The notes beneath the pieces are model-generated. The model did not search any database and was not told the origin of the DNA. It saw nothing but the letters and a program-made list of their open reading frames with translations. From IMG/VR virus record IMGVR_UViG_3300008107_000418, positions 1 to 36,781 of that record: a DNA stretch of 36,781 bases; one strand, given 5' to 3'. This document shows, one piece after another, positions 24,883 to 32,447 of this stretch. How positions within the stretch are numbered: position 1 is the first letter of the stretch; every line of letters starts with the position of its first letter. The DNA is from a virus. Both the position numbers and the translations under genes were made by a program.

Positions 24883-26853
24883 ATGGCTACGAGCAGACCG
24901 CCCGATATATCCGAGCGCGTGATTATTGACCTTTCAGGTCGCGCCTCCGCATACTATGACCCAACCACATACAAGTTTGATGTGGCTATTGGTTCGCTTC
25001 CGTTTATCTATGCCATTACAGACCAGACACCTTACCGCCGTCAAACTGCAGAGTTTCGTACTCAGCGTTTTGATAACTCGCGTGACCCAGGTGAGCAGTC
25101 ACTCTCTGGTTCTGGTTACTGGATTCGTTCTCAGTCATCCTTCCACCTTGGCGCAGGTATCACATACCAAGAGCCAATCGTTGGCACTCCAGAGGAAGTT
25201 CGCTTCCGCTATGTAGATAGCGTTGGGCTAGACATCTGGGAACCAGGCAAGGTTAGCCTGCTTAAGGATACATACTTACAAGAAGGCTCATCCTCCCGTG
25301 CTGGCGTATTCTCCACAACTATTGCTGGCGTTGACTACCTCATCAAGGTAACAGGTGCATCTACCGAAACTATTCGTGTCTTAAGAATACGCATATCTGA
25401 TGGACAAGAAACTACCATCATTAACAATAGCCAGATTACTGAGACTATCCTGTGGGGAGCCATGGGTGGTAACGACTTAATGTTGGTTACACCTACCAAG
25501 GTATGGCGCTATTCATTTGATGCTGCTTCCCCTGCCCTACACCAAGACTATGCAATCAACTCAGCCAATGCTGCCAGTGCAAACATTGCTTATGTTAAAC
25601 AGCGCTTCATCCTTGCATATACAGATATTAACAAGAATACATTTGTCTATGAACTCAACCGCAACACAGGCTCAAGCATTAACCTCAGCACCCTTACTGC
25701 AGTCAACGGTTCTACTACCCTGCCTATTGGATTCCAGTTTACAGCGGTAACAGAATCAAGCGGTGCTATCTATGTCGGTGGTTACTCAGGCGACCAGGGC
25801 TTAGCCTTTAAGATTACAGTTGATAACGCTGGTTCACTTAGCACAATGTCCACAGTCCTCATCCTCCCACGAGGTGAGATTCTGACATCACTCTATGGCT
25901 ACCTTGGTACCTTTGTGATGGTTGGTACAAGCCAAGGCGTGCGTGTGGCCATCGTTGACGATAACTCTAATCTGTCTTACGGACCAATTATCTTTGAGAC
26001 TAACGGTAATGTCTATGCCTTCACAGCCCGTAATGAATTTGTCTGGGCAGGTGTGGCTGGGCAAATTGATGGTTACTCAGGACTTATCCGCTTTAACCTT
26101 GGCTCACCCCTATCAACAGGTGGCTATGCCTATGCTAAAGATGTCTATGCATCCACTACAACAGGTGCTGTATGGTCCATTGCAACTCTTCCAGATGGGC
26201 GCAAAGCATTTACTGTAGAAAACTCTGGCCTGTGGATTGAAGAGCCTACTAAACTTGTAGAGTCTGGTCAGTTCACCGTAGGTATTATTCGCTTTGATAC
26301 CTTTGAAAACAAAGCATGGAAGCGTTTAAAGATTCGCTTTGATGGTGAACTACAAGGTGACATTGATATTCTAAGGACAGTTAATGGTGTTAACGAAGCG
26401 TTCAAGACAGTTACCGAAGGCACCACAGAAATCTACGACTATGACCTTGCTTCTGTCTTTACGGATGTTGGAGCCGAAGCGCAGTTCACTTTCCGCCTTA
26501 ACCGTAACTCGACTGATACTGCCCTTGGCGCGACTATGCTTGGTTACTCTATTAAGGCTCTGCCTACTCCTACCCGCGCTCGTGTTCTACAGATTCCTAT
26601 CCTTTGTTTCGACAAAGAGACAGATAGAAACCGACAGATAGTTGGCTTTGATGGCTATGCGCTATCGAGAATCCAAGCCCTCGAACAACTCGAAGCACAG
26701 GGTCAAACTGTCATCATCCAAGACTTCACCGCTGGTGGCGAACCTACCGAAGCGGTGGTAGAACAAGTTACATTTACAAGAATAACTCCACCTCAAGTCG
26801 GATTCTCTGGCTATGGTGGAATTGTGAACATAGTCGCCCGTACCGTTGTCTAA
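24883..26853 (+). CDS. Large beta-rich tail protein (nozzle or tubular B-like candidate)
   Basis: 656 residues, with SD AAGGAGAAGC. The sequence is a long run of short beta strands with repeated aromatic/Gly turns (for example WGAMGGNDLMLVTPTKVWRY and AIYVGGYSGDQGLAFKI), suggesting a beta-propeller over about residues 140-440. A further beta domain (IRFDTFENKAWKRLKIRF) and a C-terminal mixed domain follow. Large propeller-like proteins form the nozzle of short phage tails. The absence of a tape measure gene supports a short tail. Alternative: a baseplate hub of a siphovirus. No enzyme motif is seen. Confidence 0.55.
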   Translation: MATSRPPDISERVIIDLSGRASAYYDPTTYKFDVAIGSLPFIYAITDQTPYRRQTAEFRTQRFDNSRDPGEQSLSGSGYWIRSQSSFHLGAGITYQEPIVGTPEEVRFRYVDSVGLDIWEPGKVSLLKDTYLQEGSSSRAGVFSTTIAGVDYLIKVTGASTETIRVLRIRISDGQETTIINNSQITETILWGAMGGNDLMLVTPTKVWRYSFDAASPALHQDYAINSANAASANIAYVKQRFILAYTDINKNTFVYELNRNTGSSINLSTLTAVNGSTTLPIGFQFTAVTESSGAIYVGGYSGDQGLAFKITVDNAGSLSTMSTVLILPRGEILTSLYGYLGTFVMVGTSQGVRVAIVDDNSNLSYGPIIFETNGNVYAFTARNEFVWAGVAGQIDGYSGLIRFNLGSPLSTGGYAYAKDVYASTTTGAVWSIATLPDGRKAFTVENSGLWIEEPTKLVESGQFTVGIIRFDTFENKAWKRLKIRFDGELQGDIDILRTVNGVNEAFKTVTEGTTEIYDYDLASVFTDVGAEAQFTFRLNRNSTDTALGATMLGYSIKALPTPTRARVLQIPILCFDKETDRNRQIVGFDGYALSRIQALEQLEAQGQTVIIQDFTAGGEPTEAVVEQVTFTRITPPQVGFSGYGGIVNIVARTVV

Positions 26854-26868
26854 ACTATAAGGAAAATA

Positions 26869-27072
26869 ATGTCTCCTGCTGAGTGGGCTGCAATAGCCGT
26901 ATCCGTTATGACCATCATCGCTGGCTTTAGTGCAGCGGTGCGCTGGTTAGTTAAGCATTACCTATATGAACTTAAACCAAATTCTGGCTCAAGTTTAAAA
27001 GATTCTGTTACAAGATTGGAACGACAAGTTGAAGAAATTTATCGCATCCTTCTTGCTCGCAATAACTCTTAG
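26869..27072 (+). CDS. Small membrane protein, holin-like, 67 aa
   Basis: One membrane segment (residues about 6-27, WAAIAVSVMTIIAGFSAAV) is followed by a short loop and an amphipathic helix (SVTRLERQVEEIYRILL). SD AAGGAAAAT. It opens the lysis block, just before a lipoprotein, a two-TM protein and the endolysin. A holin, antiholin or membrane regulator of lysis timing is plausible from topology and place. The 3' end overlaps the lipoprotein reading frame by 44 bases. Confidence 0.65.
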   Translation: MSPAEWAAIAVSVMTIIAGFSAAVRWLVKHYLYELKPNSGSSLKDSVTRLERQVEEIYRILLARNNS

Positions 27073-27214
27073 TGGTTGCGGTTATCAAGGTTGGGTTAGA
27101 TACCCTTGTCAAGAATATGAGAACTGGGATAAGCCAGAGTGCAATCCACCCCAATGCATCTCAACTGGTTCTTGCACAAAAGATATAATCCCAGAGGAGA
27201 TAGTTAATGGCTAG
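27029..27214 (+). CDS. Nested small lipoprotein with TTG start, 61 aa
   Basis: From TTG at 27029 the product reads MKKFIASFLLAITLSGCGYQ: two Lys, a hydrophobic core and the lipobox LSGC with Cys17 as the lipid site. Four more Cys (27, 38, 43, 49) follow in RYPCQEYENWDKPECNPPQC and STGSC. Its 5' end lies in another frame of the membrane-protein gene. In Gram-negative phages such nesting is typical of spanin pairs; an actinobacterial host has a single membrane, so a spanin role is not assumed. Small lipoproteins of this wording occur in aquatic phages. Superinfection exclusion or lysis control are alternatives. The SD is weak. Confidence 0.7.
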   Translation: MKKFIASFLLAITLSGCGYQGWVRYPCQEYENWDKPECNPPQCISTGSCTKDIIPEEIVNG

Positions 27215-27482
27215 GCAAAGATTTACTAATGAGCAACTTAAAGCAAGACTTGTTGTTTTTATTGGAGCAATACTAGGAGTGGTATTCCTAGGCTCAGTCT
27301 TTGGAATCCTATGGGCATTGATATTTGTAACACAACCTCTGGGTGAACAAGCACCAAATGATAGAGCCTTCATTGAATTACTTACTACGCTTACTGTATT
27401 TCTTACAGGAAGCCTAGGAGCAGTGCTTGCAGGCAACGGACTAAAAGACAAACCAAAGAAGGAAGATAATGAGTCAGCGTAA
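27207..27482 (+). CDS. Two-TM membrane protein, probable holin, 91 aa
   Basis: Residues about 14-42 and 57-77 form two membrane segments (LVVFIGAILGVVFLGSVFGI and ELLTTLTVFLTGSLGAVLAG), with a basic N-terminus (MARQRFTNEQLKAR) and a charged C-terminal tail (KDKPKKEDNES). The topology and the position directly before the endolysin fit a holin. SD GAGGAGATAG. The last bases overlap the endolysin start, so the two are coupled. Confidence 0.7.
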   Translation: MARQRFTNEQLKARLVVFIGAILGVVFLGSVFGILWALIFVTQPLGEQAPNDRAFIELLTTLTVFLTGSLGAVLAGNGLKDKPKKEDNESA

Positions 27483-27981
27483 AAAGTTTATTGAAACAGC
27501 CAGAGCAGAACTTGGATATATCGAAGGACCAAAAGATAACGAAACCAAATACGGTGCCTTCACTAAGGCTAACTTCCTGCCATGGTGTGGGTCATTTGTT
27601 AACTGGTGTGCTAACGAGGTAGGACTCAAGATTCCTAACTGCGTATCTACAGTTGCAGGCGCTAAAGCATTTGAGAAGAAAGGTCAATGGGAGTTGGCAA
27701 GCGACACCGCTACACCGCTACCAGGAGACATCGTGTTCTTTGACTTCCCAAACGATAATTTAGACAGGATTAGTCATGTCGGCATTGTTGTCAAGGACAA
27801 TGGCGATGGCACAGTTACATGTATTGAAGGCAACACAGCACCAGATAAGAAAGGCGACCAGCGCAATGGTGGTCAGGTCTGTCTTAAGGTGCGAGCCTTC
27901 AAGAAGAAGAACGGTTCCAAACTACGCAAGTCACAGGCAGTAACAGTGGTTGGCTTCGGCAAGCCAGTGTTTAAATCCTAA
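27469..27981 (+). CDS. CHAP-type endolysin, 170 aa
   Basis: A cysteine peptidase/amidase of the CHAP/NlpC-P60 superfamily that cuts peptidoglycan at the end of infection. Catalytic candidates are Cys40 (PWCGSFVNWC), His103 (ISHVGIVV) and Glu120 or Asn122 (CIEGNT), in the usual Cys-His-polar order. The catalytic domain fills most of the protein; the Lys-rich C-terminal 40 residues could bind the wall by charge. There is no signal peptide, so export would depend on a holin. Starts inside the preceding holin gene. Confidence 0.88.
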   Translation: MSQRKKFIETARAELGYIEGPKDNETKYGAFTKANFLPWCGSFVNWCANEVGLKIPNCVSTVAGAKAFEKKGQWELASDTATPLPGDIVFFDFPNDNLDRISHVGIVVKDNGDGTVTCIEGNTAPDKKGDQRNGGQVCLKVRAFKKKNGSKLRKSQAVTVVGFGKPVFKS

Positions 27982-27990
27982 GGAGAAACA

Positions 27991-28179
27991 ATGGACATCA
28001 ACACAATCAAGCAAGTAGCACTTACCTATGCTCGTGCTGCAGGTGCAGCAGTAATTGCAATGTACATGGCTGGTGAGACAGAACCTAAGAAGTTGGCTTA
28101 CGCCTTCATCGCTGGTTTCGTTGGACCAATGGCTAAGTATTTTGACAAGTCAGCAAAAGAGTTTGGCCTAAAGAAGTAA
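27991..28179 (+). CDS. Small membrane protein after endolysin, putative holin, 62 aa
   Basis: Good SD (AAGGAGAAACA). Two short hydrophobic segments (ARAAGAAVIAMYMAG and LAYAFIAGFVGPMAKYF) are separated by a charged turn (ETEPKK), and the tail is basic (KSAKEFGLKK). Small proteins of this form follow lysins in many actinobacterial phages and are annotated as holins. With the two membrane proteins before the lysin, this block has three candidates for membrane permeabilisation. Confidence 0.6.
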   Translation: MDINTIKQVALTYARAAGAAVIAMYMAGETEPKKLAYAFIAGFVGPMAKYFDKSAKEFGLKK

Positions 28180-28201
28180 CACAGTCTTAAGACACAAAGA
28201 A

Positions 28202-28245
28202 CCCCCGCTTCCAGAGAAATCTGGTTGCGGGGGCTTTTTGTTTTT
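28202..28245 (+). terminator. Strong intrinsic terminator of the structural/lysis operon
   Basis: CCCCCGC (28202-28208) pairs with GCGGGGG (28227-28233). Beyond a TT/TT internal loop, CCAGA pairs with TCTGG around a GAAA loop. CTTTTTGTTTTT follows directly. This is the clearest terminator in the window and closes the long plus-strand late block. A GTCTTAAGAC palindrome lies just upstream (28184-28193). Confidence 0.93.
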
Positions 28246-28276
28246 CCTTGACCGCTTCCCCATCAAGTCAAGAAAC

Positions 28277-28444
28277 TTACCCTCCTGTGCTGTAAAATCC
28301 CGTCCCGTTGAACTTCACCGCTGGCGCAGACCATACGCGTTCCATGCTAACTCCGCAACACAAGGGCGGAATCGTGTCGCCCATCTCTCTGGTTGATTCA
28401 TACTGTATGCCACAGGCTAAGCATTTAAATTCATATATTGGCAT
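28277..28444 (-). CDS. FmdB-like zinc-ribbon protein, 55 aa
   Basis: Reading leftward from ATG at 28444: MPIYEFKCLACGIQYE, then PPLCCGVSMERVWSAPAVKF and NGTGFYSTGG. This is the FmdB-type zinc ribbon plan, IYEFxCxxCG, a second Cys pair, then SAPAVxFxGxGFYST. The second pair is CC (residues 29-30) rather than the usual CxxC. The ATG overlaps the upstream gene's stop by 14 bases. The family is small and called regulatory, without a defined mechanism. It is shorter than 60 codons and easily missed. The recognition is confident. Confidence 0.8.
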   Translation of the reverse strand: MPIYEFKCLACGIQYESTREMGDTIPPLCCGVSMERVWSAPAVKFNGTGFYSTGG

Positions 28445-28664
28445 CGCGGTCAACTTCGCAAGGGGCAGTCAAGAGCGCACCGCATGAGTTGCACTCAGCA
28501 TCTAAACCATACATAGAAATTTCATAATCATCAAAGGTGGCAAGGATACGAAAAACCTTTTCGCCACAAGGACAAGCATGCGTAGGCAAACCACGATAGT
28601 TAGCCCTTGCTTGCTTCGGCTTACGCCTACGCAAGAACCAGCCTACAATTATTCCGTTCTGCAC
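28431..28664 (-). CDS. Zinc-ribbon protein, 77 aa
   Basis: Residues 30-70 contain HACPCGEKVFRILATFDDYE and LDAECNSCGALLTAPCEV, with paired Cys (CPC, CNSC) for one zinc site. The C-terminal wording is familiar from other aquatic and actinobacterial phages. The N-terminus is basic (WFLRRRKPKQARANYRGLP). I use the GTG at 28664, but it has no SD, and a TTG start further in cannot be excluded. It is divergent from the replication block and paired with the FmdB-like gene. Confidence 0.7.
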   Translation of the reverse strand: MQNGIIVGWFLRRRKPKQARANYRGLPTHACPCGEKVFRILATFDDYEISMYGLDAECNSCGALLTAPCEVDRDANI

Positions 28665-28775
28665 GAACAGGAGTCTAGTGAAATTTTTGTAAATTGCACC
28701 GTTGTAATTATCCTTGGCGTGTCGCAGAATAGAAGAGACTTTGTGCAGTAATCTCCTCTATTGAAAGGAAGTAAC
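28665..28775. promoter_or_regulatory. Divergent promoter region
   Basis: This 111-base gap lies between the minus-strand zinc-ribbon pair and the plus-strand replication block, so promoters are expected here. On the plus strand, TTGTAA (28702-28707) and CAGAAT (28725-28730) are 17 bases apart and make a modest -35/-10 pair. On the minus strand, GATAAT (complement of ATTATC, 28707-28712) is a good -10 without a convincing -35. AAAGGAAG near 28765 is the SD of the nuclease gene. Confidence 0.4.
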
Positions 28776-29615
28776 ATGACACTAGAAGAAAAGACTGGGA
28801 AGAACTACATCTCCCACAGCGCCATGTCAACATGGCTTAACTGTGGCTGGTCGTTCTACCTTACCCGTATTCAGAAAGTACAGGAGAACCCATCCTACTG
28901 GCTTGTAGGGGGTAAGTCCTTGCACGAGGGTACCGAAGTATTCGATGCCCTACAACCTGGAGATTCGTTTGACTCACGCGCTGTCTTTGCAGAGCGCTGG
29001 GAAGCGAACTACACACTCGCCGACAATGGCATGCCGTTCCGTGCTGGTGGGCGCTCAAGCAAAGCATACCCAAACAAAGAGGATGCTTCGTGGTGGCTAG
29101 AGAATGGACCTAAGATGCTTGACTTCTGGGTTCAGTTTCGTGAGACAAGTGGATACAGTTTGTATCAGTTGCCTGATGGAGCCAACGCCATTGAAACAGA
29201 ACTTAATACAGATGTTGGTGGTGTACAGATGAAGGGGTTCCTTGACCGCCTCATGGTATCGCCCGATGGTGAACTGACTGTGATTGATATTAAGACATCA
29301 AGCAAAGCACCAGTCACATATACCCAGTTGGGTACCTACGCAATCTTGACAGAGAAAACAATGGGCATCCGCCCAGTCAAGGGCGCATACTGGATGGCTC
29401 GCACAGGTGAACTTACTGAACCTGTAGAGTTAGACCACTACACAGAAAGTCGTTTGGCTACACATGTCAAAGGATTCAAGATTGCAGTTGATAACAATAT
29501 CTTCATCCCACAACCTGGGTTTATGTGCGGTACTTGTTCAGTCAACCATGCATGCTATGCAGTAAAAGGCAAAGACTCTCACCTCTACCCTGAACTAGGA
29601 GAAACAAATGAGTAA
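28776..29615 (+). CDS. Cas4/RecB-like PD-(D/E)XK nuclease
   Basis: I start at ATG 28776, which has AAGGAAG before it, not the upstream TTG at 28761. The 279-residue product has N-terminal ISHSAMSTWLNCGWSFYL with Cys23, H50, acidic D157 (KGFLDRLM), D171-x-K173 (VIDIKTSS), Q184 (YTQLGTYA), and three C-terminal Cys (251, 254, 260 in FMCGTCSVNHAC). The one-plus-three Cys arrangement matches the Fe-S cluster of Cas4/AddB-type nucleases. Such phage enzymes resect DNA ends for recombination or degrade host DNA. It is first in the replication block, and its 3' end overlaps the next gene by 8 bases. Confidence 0.88.
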   Translation: MTLEEKTGKNYISHSAMSTWLNCGWSFYLTRIQKVQENPSYWLVGGKSLHEGTEVFDALQPGDSFDSRAVFAERWEANYTLADNGMPFRAGGRSSKAYPNKEDASWWLENGPKMLDFWVQFRETSGYSLYQLPDGANAIETELNTDVGGVQMKGFLDRLMVSPDGELTVIDIKTSSKAPVTYTQLGTYAILTEKTMGIRPVKGAYWMARTGELTEPVELDHYTESRLATHVKGFKIAVDNNIFIPQPGFMCGTCSVNHACYAVKGKDSHLYPELGETNE

Positions 29616-30033
29616 CATCGAAAACACACCAATCCAGATTAACTGGAAAACCAAGAAAGACGGCATGCTCATCAACCTTCGTGCATCATCAGGTGCAGAA
29701 CTTGACCTACTGATTGATGAATTAAGTCAGAGACTTGCTGCATTGGTTGACCTTGAAGCAACAACAGAAAGCATGGCTCGTTCTGCAGGAGCAACTAACA
29801 CAATTCAAGAAGCCTTCCAAGGCGCACAGGTTGTACATCAGGGTGCAGTACAGCGCCCAGCAGCACCAGCACCACAAGCAGTATCAGGCCAAGCACCTGA
29901 TTGTGCATGCGGTGGTGGACCAATGCGCTTTGTTGCAGCAGGTATCTCCAAGTCAACAGGTAAGCCATACCGTGCGTTCTACGCATGCCCTAAGCCACAG
30001 GGTCAGGCTTGCTCACATAAGGCACAGCCATAA
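29608..30033 (+). CDS. Protein with C-terminal Cys4 zinc motif, 141 aa
   Basis: The N-terminus is a compact alpha/beta part (IQINWKTKKDGMLINLRASS, ELDLLIDELSQRLAALVD), then a Pro/Ala/Gln linker (80-97). The C-terminal zinc motif has C99, C101, C127 and C135 (DCACGGGP, FYACPKPQGQAC). Zinc fingers of this sort are seen on DNA-binding helper proteins. Between a nuclease and an ATPase gene, a single-strand-binding or recombination-mediator role is a fair guess, not proven. SD TAGGAGAAAC. Confidence 0.65.
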   Translation: MSNIENTPIQINWKTKKDGMLINLRASSGAELDLLIDELSQRLAALVDLEATTESMARSAGATNTIQEAFQGAQVVHQGAVQRPAAPAPQAVSGQAPDCACGGGPMRFVAAGISKSTGKPYRAFYACPKPQGQACSHKAQP

Positions 30034-30036
30034 TCC

Positions 30037-30816
30037 ATGCGCCTTCTATCCCGTGCTATTAAAACTGCATCGCAGGGAGGTGCCACGCTTCCAACGGTGT
30101 GGCATACCCTTGCTGCACAACAGATAGCGTTTCGGCGGGGGGAAGTCAGCATGATTGCGGGACCACCAGGGGCAGGTAAATCAACACTTGCCCTATCTCT
30201 TGCAGTACATGCTGGTGTCCCAACGCTATACATTTCCGCAGACACACACTCACACACTATGAGTTTGCGTTTGCTCGCTATGTTGACAGGCAAACCACAG
30301 AACGATGTAGAACCAATGATGGAAAGCGATAGGCAATGGGCAGCACAAATGCTCAAGCCTGCCGACCATATCCTTTGGGAGTTTGATTCTGCACCTACGC
30401 TTAAGGATGTTGAGGATGCAGTCCTTGCAAGTCGTGAGCGTTTAGGTAGAGATGTTGAACTCATCGTCCTTGATAACGCAGTAGATGTAACCCTTGATGG
30501 ACAAGATGAGTACGGCGGACTACGCACACTCATGCGTGAACTCAAGTGGTGGGCTAGAGATACTGGCGCTGCTGTAGTTGTTTGCCATCACACAAGTGAA
30601 GGTGTCCCAGGCAATCCTTGTCCTCCACGCTCTGCGTTGCATGGCAAGATTGCCCAGACTCCTTCGTTGATACTCACAGTACACGGACAGATAGCATCTA
30701 TGGGTGTGTGTGCAGTTAAGAACCGATACGGACCAGCCGATGCCATGGGTGCTTCACCTGTGTGGCTGTCTTACGACCCTGCAAGTATGCAGATTTTGGA
30801 CTTAATACAGCAATGA
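30037..30816 (+). CDS. RecA/DnaB-fold ATPase, candidate replicative helicase
   Basis: 259 residues with Walker A GPPGAGKST (42-50), Walker B ELIVLDN (140-146), a following acidic loop (LDGQDEYGG) and a sensor-like VVVCHHTSEG (179-188). This is the RecA-type core shared by DnaB helicases, phage helicases and KaiC-like ATPases. There is no primase or N-terminal DnaB domain. The separate primase genes downstream (32428-33268) make it the best candidate for the helicase of the same replisome. A recombinase-like role is the alternative. The next ATG overlaps its stop (ATGA). Confidence 0.82.
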   Translation: MRLLSRAIKTASQGGATLPTVWHTLAAQQIAFRRGEVSMIAGPPGAGKSTLALSLAVHAGVPTLYISADTHSHTMSLRLLAMLTGKPQNDVEPMMESDRQWAAQMLKPADHILWEFDSAPTLKDVEDAVLASRERLGRDVELIVLDNAVDVTLDGQDEYGGLRTLMRELKWWARDTGAAVVVCHHTSEGVPGNPCPPRSALHGKIAQTPSLILTVHGQIASMGVCAVKNRYGPADAMGASPVWLSYDPASMQILDLIQQ

Positions 30817-31136
30817 GTAAATGGAACCTTAAGGTAGTCGAGAACGCAGGAGAACTGCGTGCTGTGGCTGAATCAGAAGAATTATCCGTGCCAACTAAGA
30901 CACTATTTGCAGACATAAAGGCACAGTTAATGTTCATACCGAAAAACTTTTCATGGACAGTTGGGTGGAAAACTTATGTTTGGCAGGAAGAAAAAACGGG
31001 TCGGTTCAAAGACCTTTCAGAAGATGAATATCACACACTCTCTCATGGCGGAACTCTCCCTGACTCCAGAGATGATGACGGAAGCAGTGATGAAAGCAAA
31101 CCTCACACCACAAATGAAGGAGGCAATACTCAATGA
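30813..31136 (+). CDS. Hypothetical protein, 107 aa
   Basis: Starts at ATG 30813, coupled to the ATPase stop (ATGA). Residues 1-70 look folded (MSKWNLKVVENAGELRAVAE, KAQLMFIPKNFSWTVGWKTY). Residues 75-107 are polar and low-complexity (SRDDDGSSDESKPHTTNEGG) and overlap another reading frame. No family recognised. Its expression is likely tied to the helicase candidate. Confidence 0.6.
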   Translation: MSKWNLKVVENAGELRAVAESEELSVPTKTLFADIKAQLMFIPKNFSWTVGWKTYVWQEEKTGRFKDLSEDEYHTLSHGGTLPDSRDDDGSSDESKPHTTNEGGNTQ

Positions 31137-31392
31137 ACTTCCAGACTTTATGGAACACATTGACGAGGCGACAAGAAAAATCTACGACCCTTCCGCAGTA
31201 TGGTTGGAGTGCCTCCAGTTTGCTGATTATGTTAGCCAAATGGCTCAACACCTCCTCGACAACCACGGAGAAGAATGTACAGAACAAGTCGCAATCAACC
31301 TAAAGATAATGGGTGATGCTTGGAAAGACTTGGCAGAGAACGCAATGCAGGTACTAGACCACTCAGATAAGGTGTTTAACGATGGCGCATAG
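31045..31392 (+). CDS. Helical hypothetical protein, about 115 aa
   Basis: This frame carries an ordered helical protein (MAELSLTPEMMTEAVMKANL, LPDFMEHIDEATRKIYDP, CLQFADYVSQMAQHLLDN). I use ATG 31045; ATGs at 31072 and 31075 are alternatives and none has a strong SD. About 90 bases overlap the polar tail of the upstream gene in another frame. The stop overlaps the next ATG (31382). Acidic and all-helical; function unknown. Confidence 0.65.
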   Translation: MAELSLTPEMMTEAVMKANLTPQMKEAILNELPDFMEHIDEATRKIYDPSAVWLECLQFADYVSQMAQHLLDNHGEECTEQVAINLKIMGDAWKDLAENAMQVLDHSDKVFNDGA

Positions 31393-32113
31393 TAATAAAG
31401 AAACTCTTTCGATTATATGGTGTGACAACGGTATGGTAGATGGTAAGTTCATGGAAGGCATTGTCTATACCATGATTACTGGAAGCGTACCTATTCATAA
31501 TGCTATTCGTGTGCAGGGTAATCAGATTGCACGCCAACGACAAGCAGCCATTGAGATGTGGGAAAAGGTTGGAACAGACTGGGCACTATGGGTTGACTCA
31601 GATATTGTGCTGACCAAAGAGGTACTCAAGATGCTATGGGATACCGCCGACAAGGTTAATCGCCCTATCGTTTCAGGTGTGTACTTTATCAGCAAGCAGA
31701 ACGAAGGCACTCTGATGCAACCTATGCCTGTGCTATTTAATGATGGCGAGACTGAATACCAACAGGTTCACCTTCACCCATTGCCACGCAATCAAGTAAT
31801 CAAGATAGATAACGCAGGCTTTGGTCTTGTCTTAATACATAAGTCTGTTATTAAGGCACTCAATGAACACTTCCCAGATGACTTCTGGTTTGGTGAGCGC
31901 AACGAGCGTGGCGAGAACTTTATCGGTGAGGACATAGCCTTCTTCCGTAAGGTGCGTAAGGCTGGTGTTCCAGTCTATGCCAACACAGCAGCGTTGGTCA
32001 AGCACATGAAGAGATTCTCATTAGACGATGCCTACTACAACCTGTACTGGGCAGCAGTTGAATTAGCAGAGAGGAGAGAGCGTGAGCAATCAGCAGATAG
32101 CAAACAAGCGTAG
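31382..32113 (+). CDS. GT-A glycosyltransferase-like protein
   Basis: 243 residues. An N-terminal segment ends in DWALWVDSDIVLTKE, with D72-S-D74 as the metal/sugar-nucleotide DxD motif. DNAGFGLVLI (143-152), an acceptor-side GEDIAFFRKVRKAGV (182-196) and H208 complete a GT-A, GT2-like plan. It lies among DNA-metabolism genes rather than tail genes, so its acceptor could be DNA bases, proteins or wall sugars; no second enzyme for a hypermodified base is visible in the window. Overlaps the genes before (11 bases) and after (32 bases). Confidence 0.75.
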   Translation: MAHSNKETLSIIWCDNGMVDGKFMEGIVYTMITGSVPIHNAIRVQGNQIARQRQAAIEMWEKVGTDWALWVDSDIVLTKEVLKMLWDTADKVNRPIVSGVYFISKQNEGTLMQPMPVLFNDGETEYQQVHLHPLPRNQVIKIDNAGFGLVLIHKSVIKALNEHFPDDFWFGERNERGENFIGEDIAFFRKVRKAGVPVYANTAALVKHMKRFSLDDAYYNLYWAAVELAERREREQSADSKQA

Positions 32114-32447
32114 AGGTGCGGGTTGGGAGATAGACCTAGCAGATTACTTTGTTGAACTGGAGTATGAAGCACAACGCTTACCTCGCGCAGGTCGCAATGA
32201 TATTGGCGATGTCTTTCTTAAGACAGTAAACGATACCTATGTGATTGAAGCCAAGGCACCACGGCGTGACGGGCGCATTGACCTATCGGGTTGGTTGCGT
32301 GAGGCAGATGTGGAGGCAGAGAACTATCGTGTAGCCAAGCGCCTACTGATAGCACCTTCTCCGTTGGTCATTATCAAAGCCAGCAACAAGGGAACAGGTG
32401 ATGCTTATGTTGTCCAGAGGCTCAGCAATGTCCTCCCAAAACTCTAA
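32082..32447 (+). CDS. Hjc-like Holliday junction resolvase/nuclease, 121 aa
   Basis: Starts at GTG 32082 with a good SD (AGAGGAGAG). The early Glu16 (KRRGAGWEIDLADYF), D43 (NDIGDVFL) and E56-A-K58 (YVIEAKAPRRDGRI) reproduce the PD-(D/E)XK pattern of archaeal-type Holliday junction resolvases. The length is right for the family. It would trim or resolve branched DNA before packaging. Overlaps the glycosyltransferase by 32 bases; the next primase gene begins inside it. Confidence 0.78.
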   Translation: MSNQQIANKRRGAGWEIDLADYFVELEYEAQRLPRAGRNDIGDVFLKTVNDTYVIEAKAPRRDGRIDLSGWLREADVEAENYRVAKRLLIAPSPLVIIKASNKGTGDAYVVQRLSNVLPKL

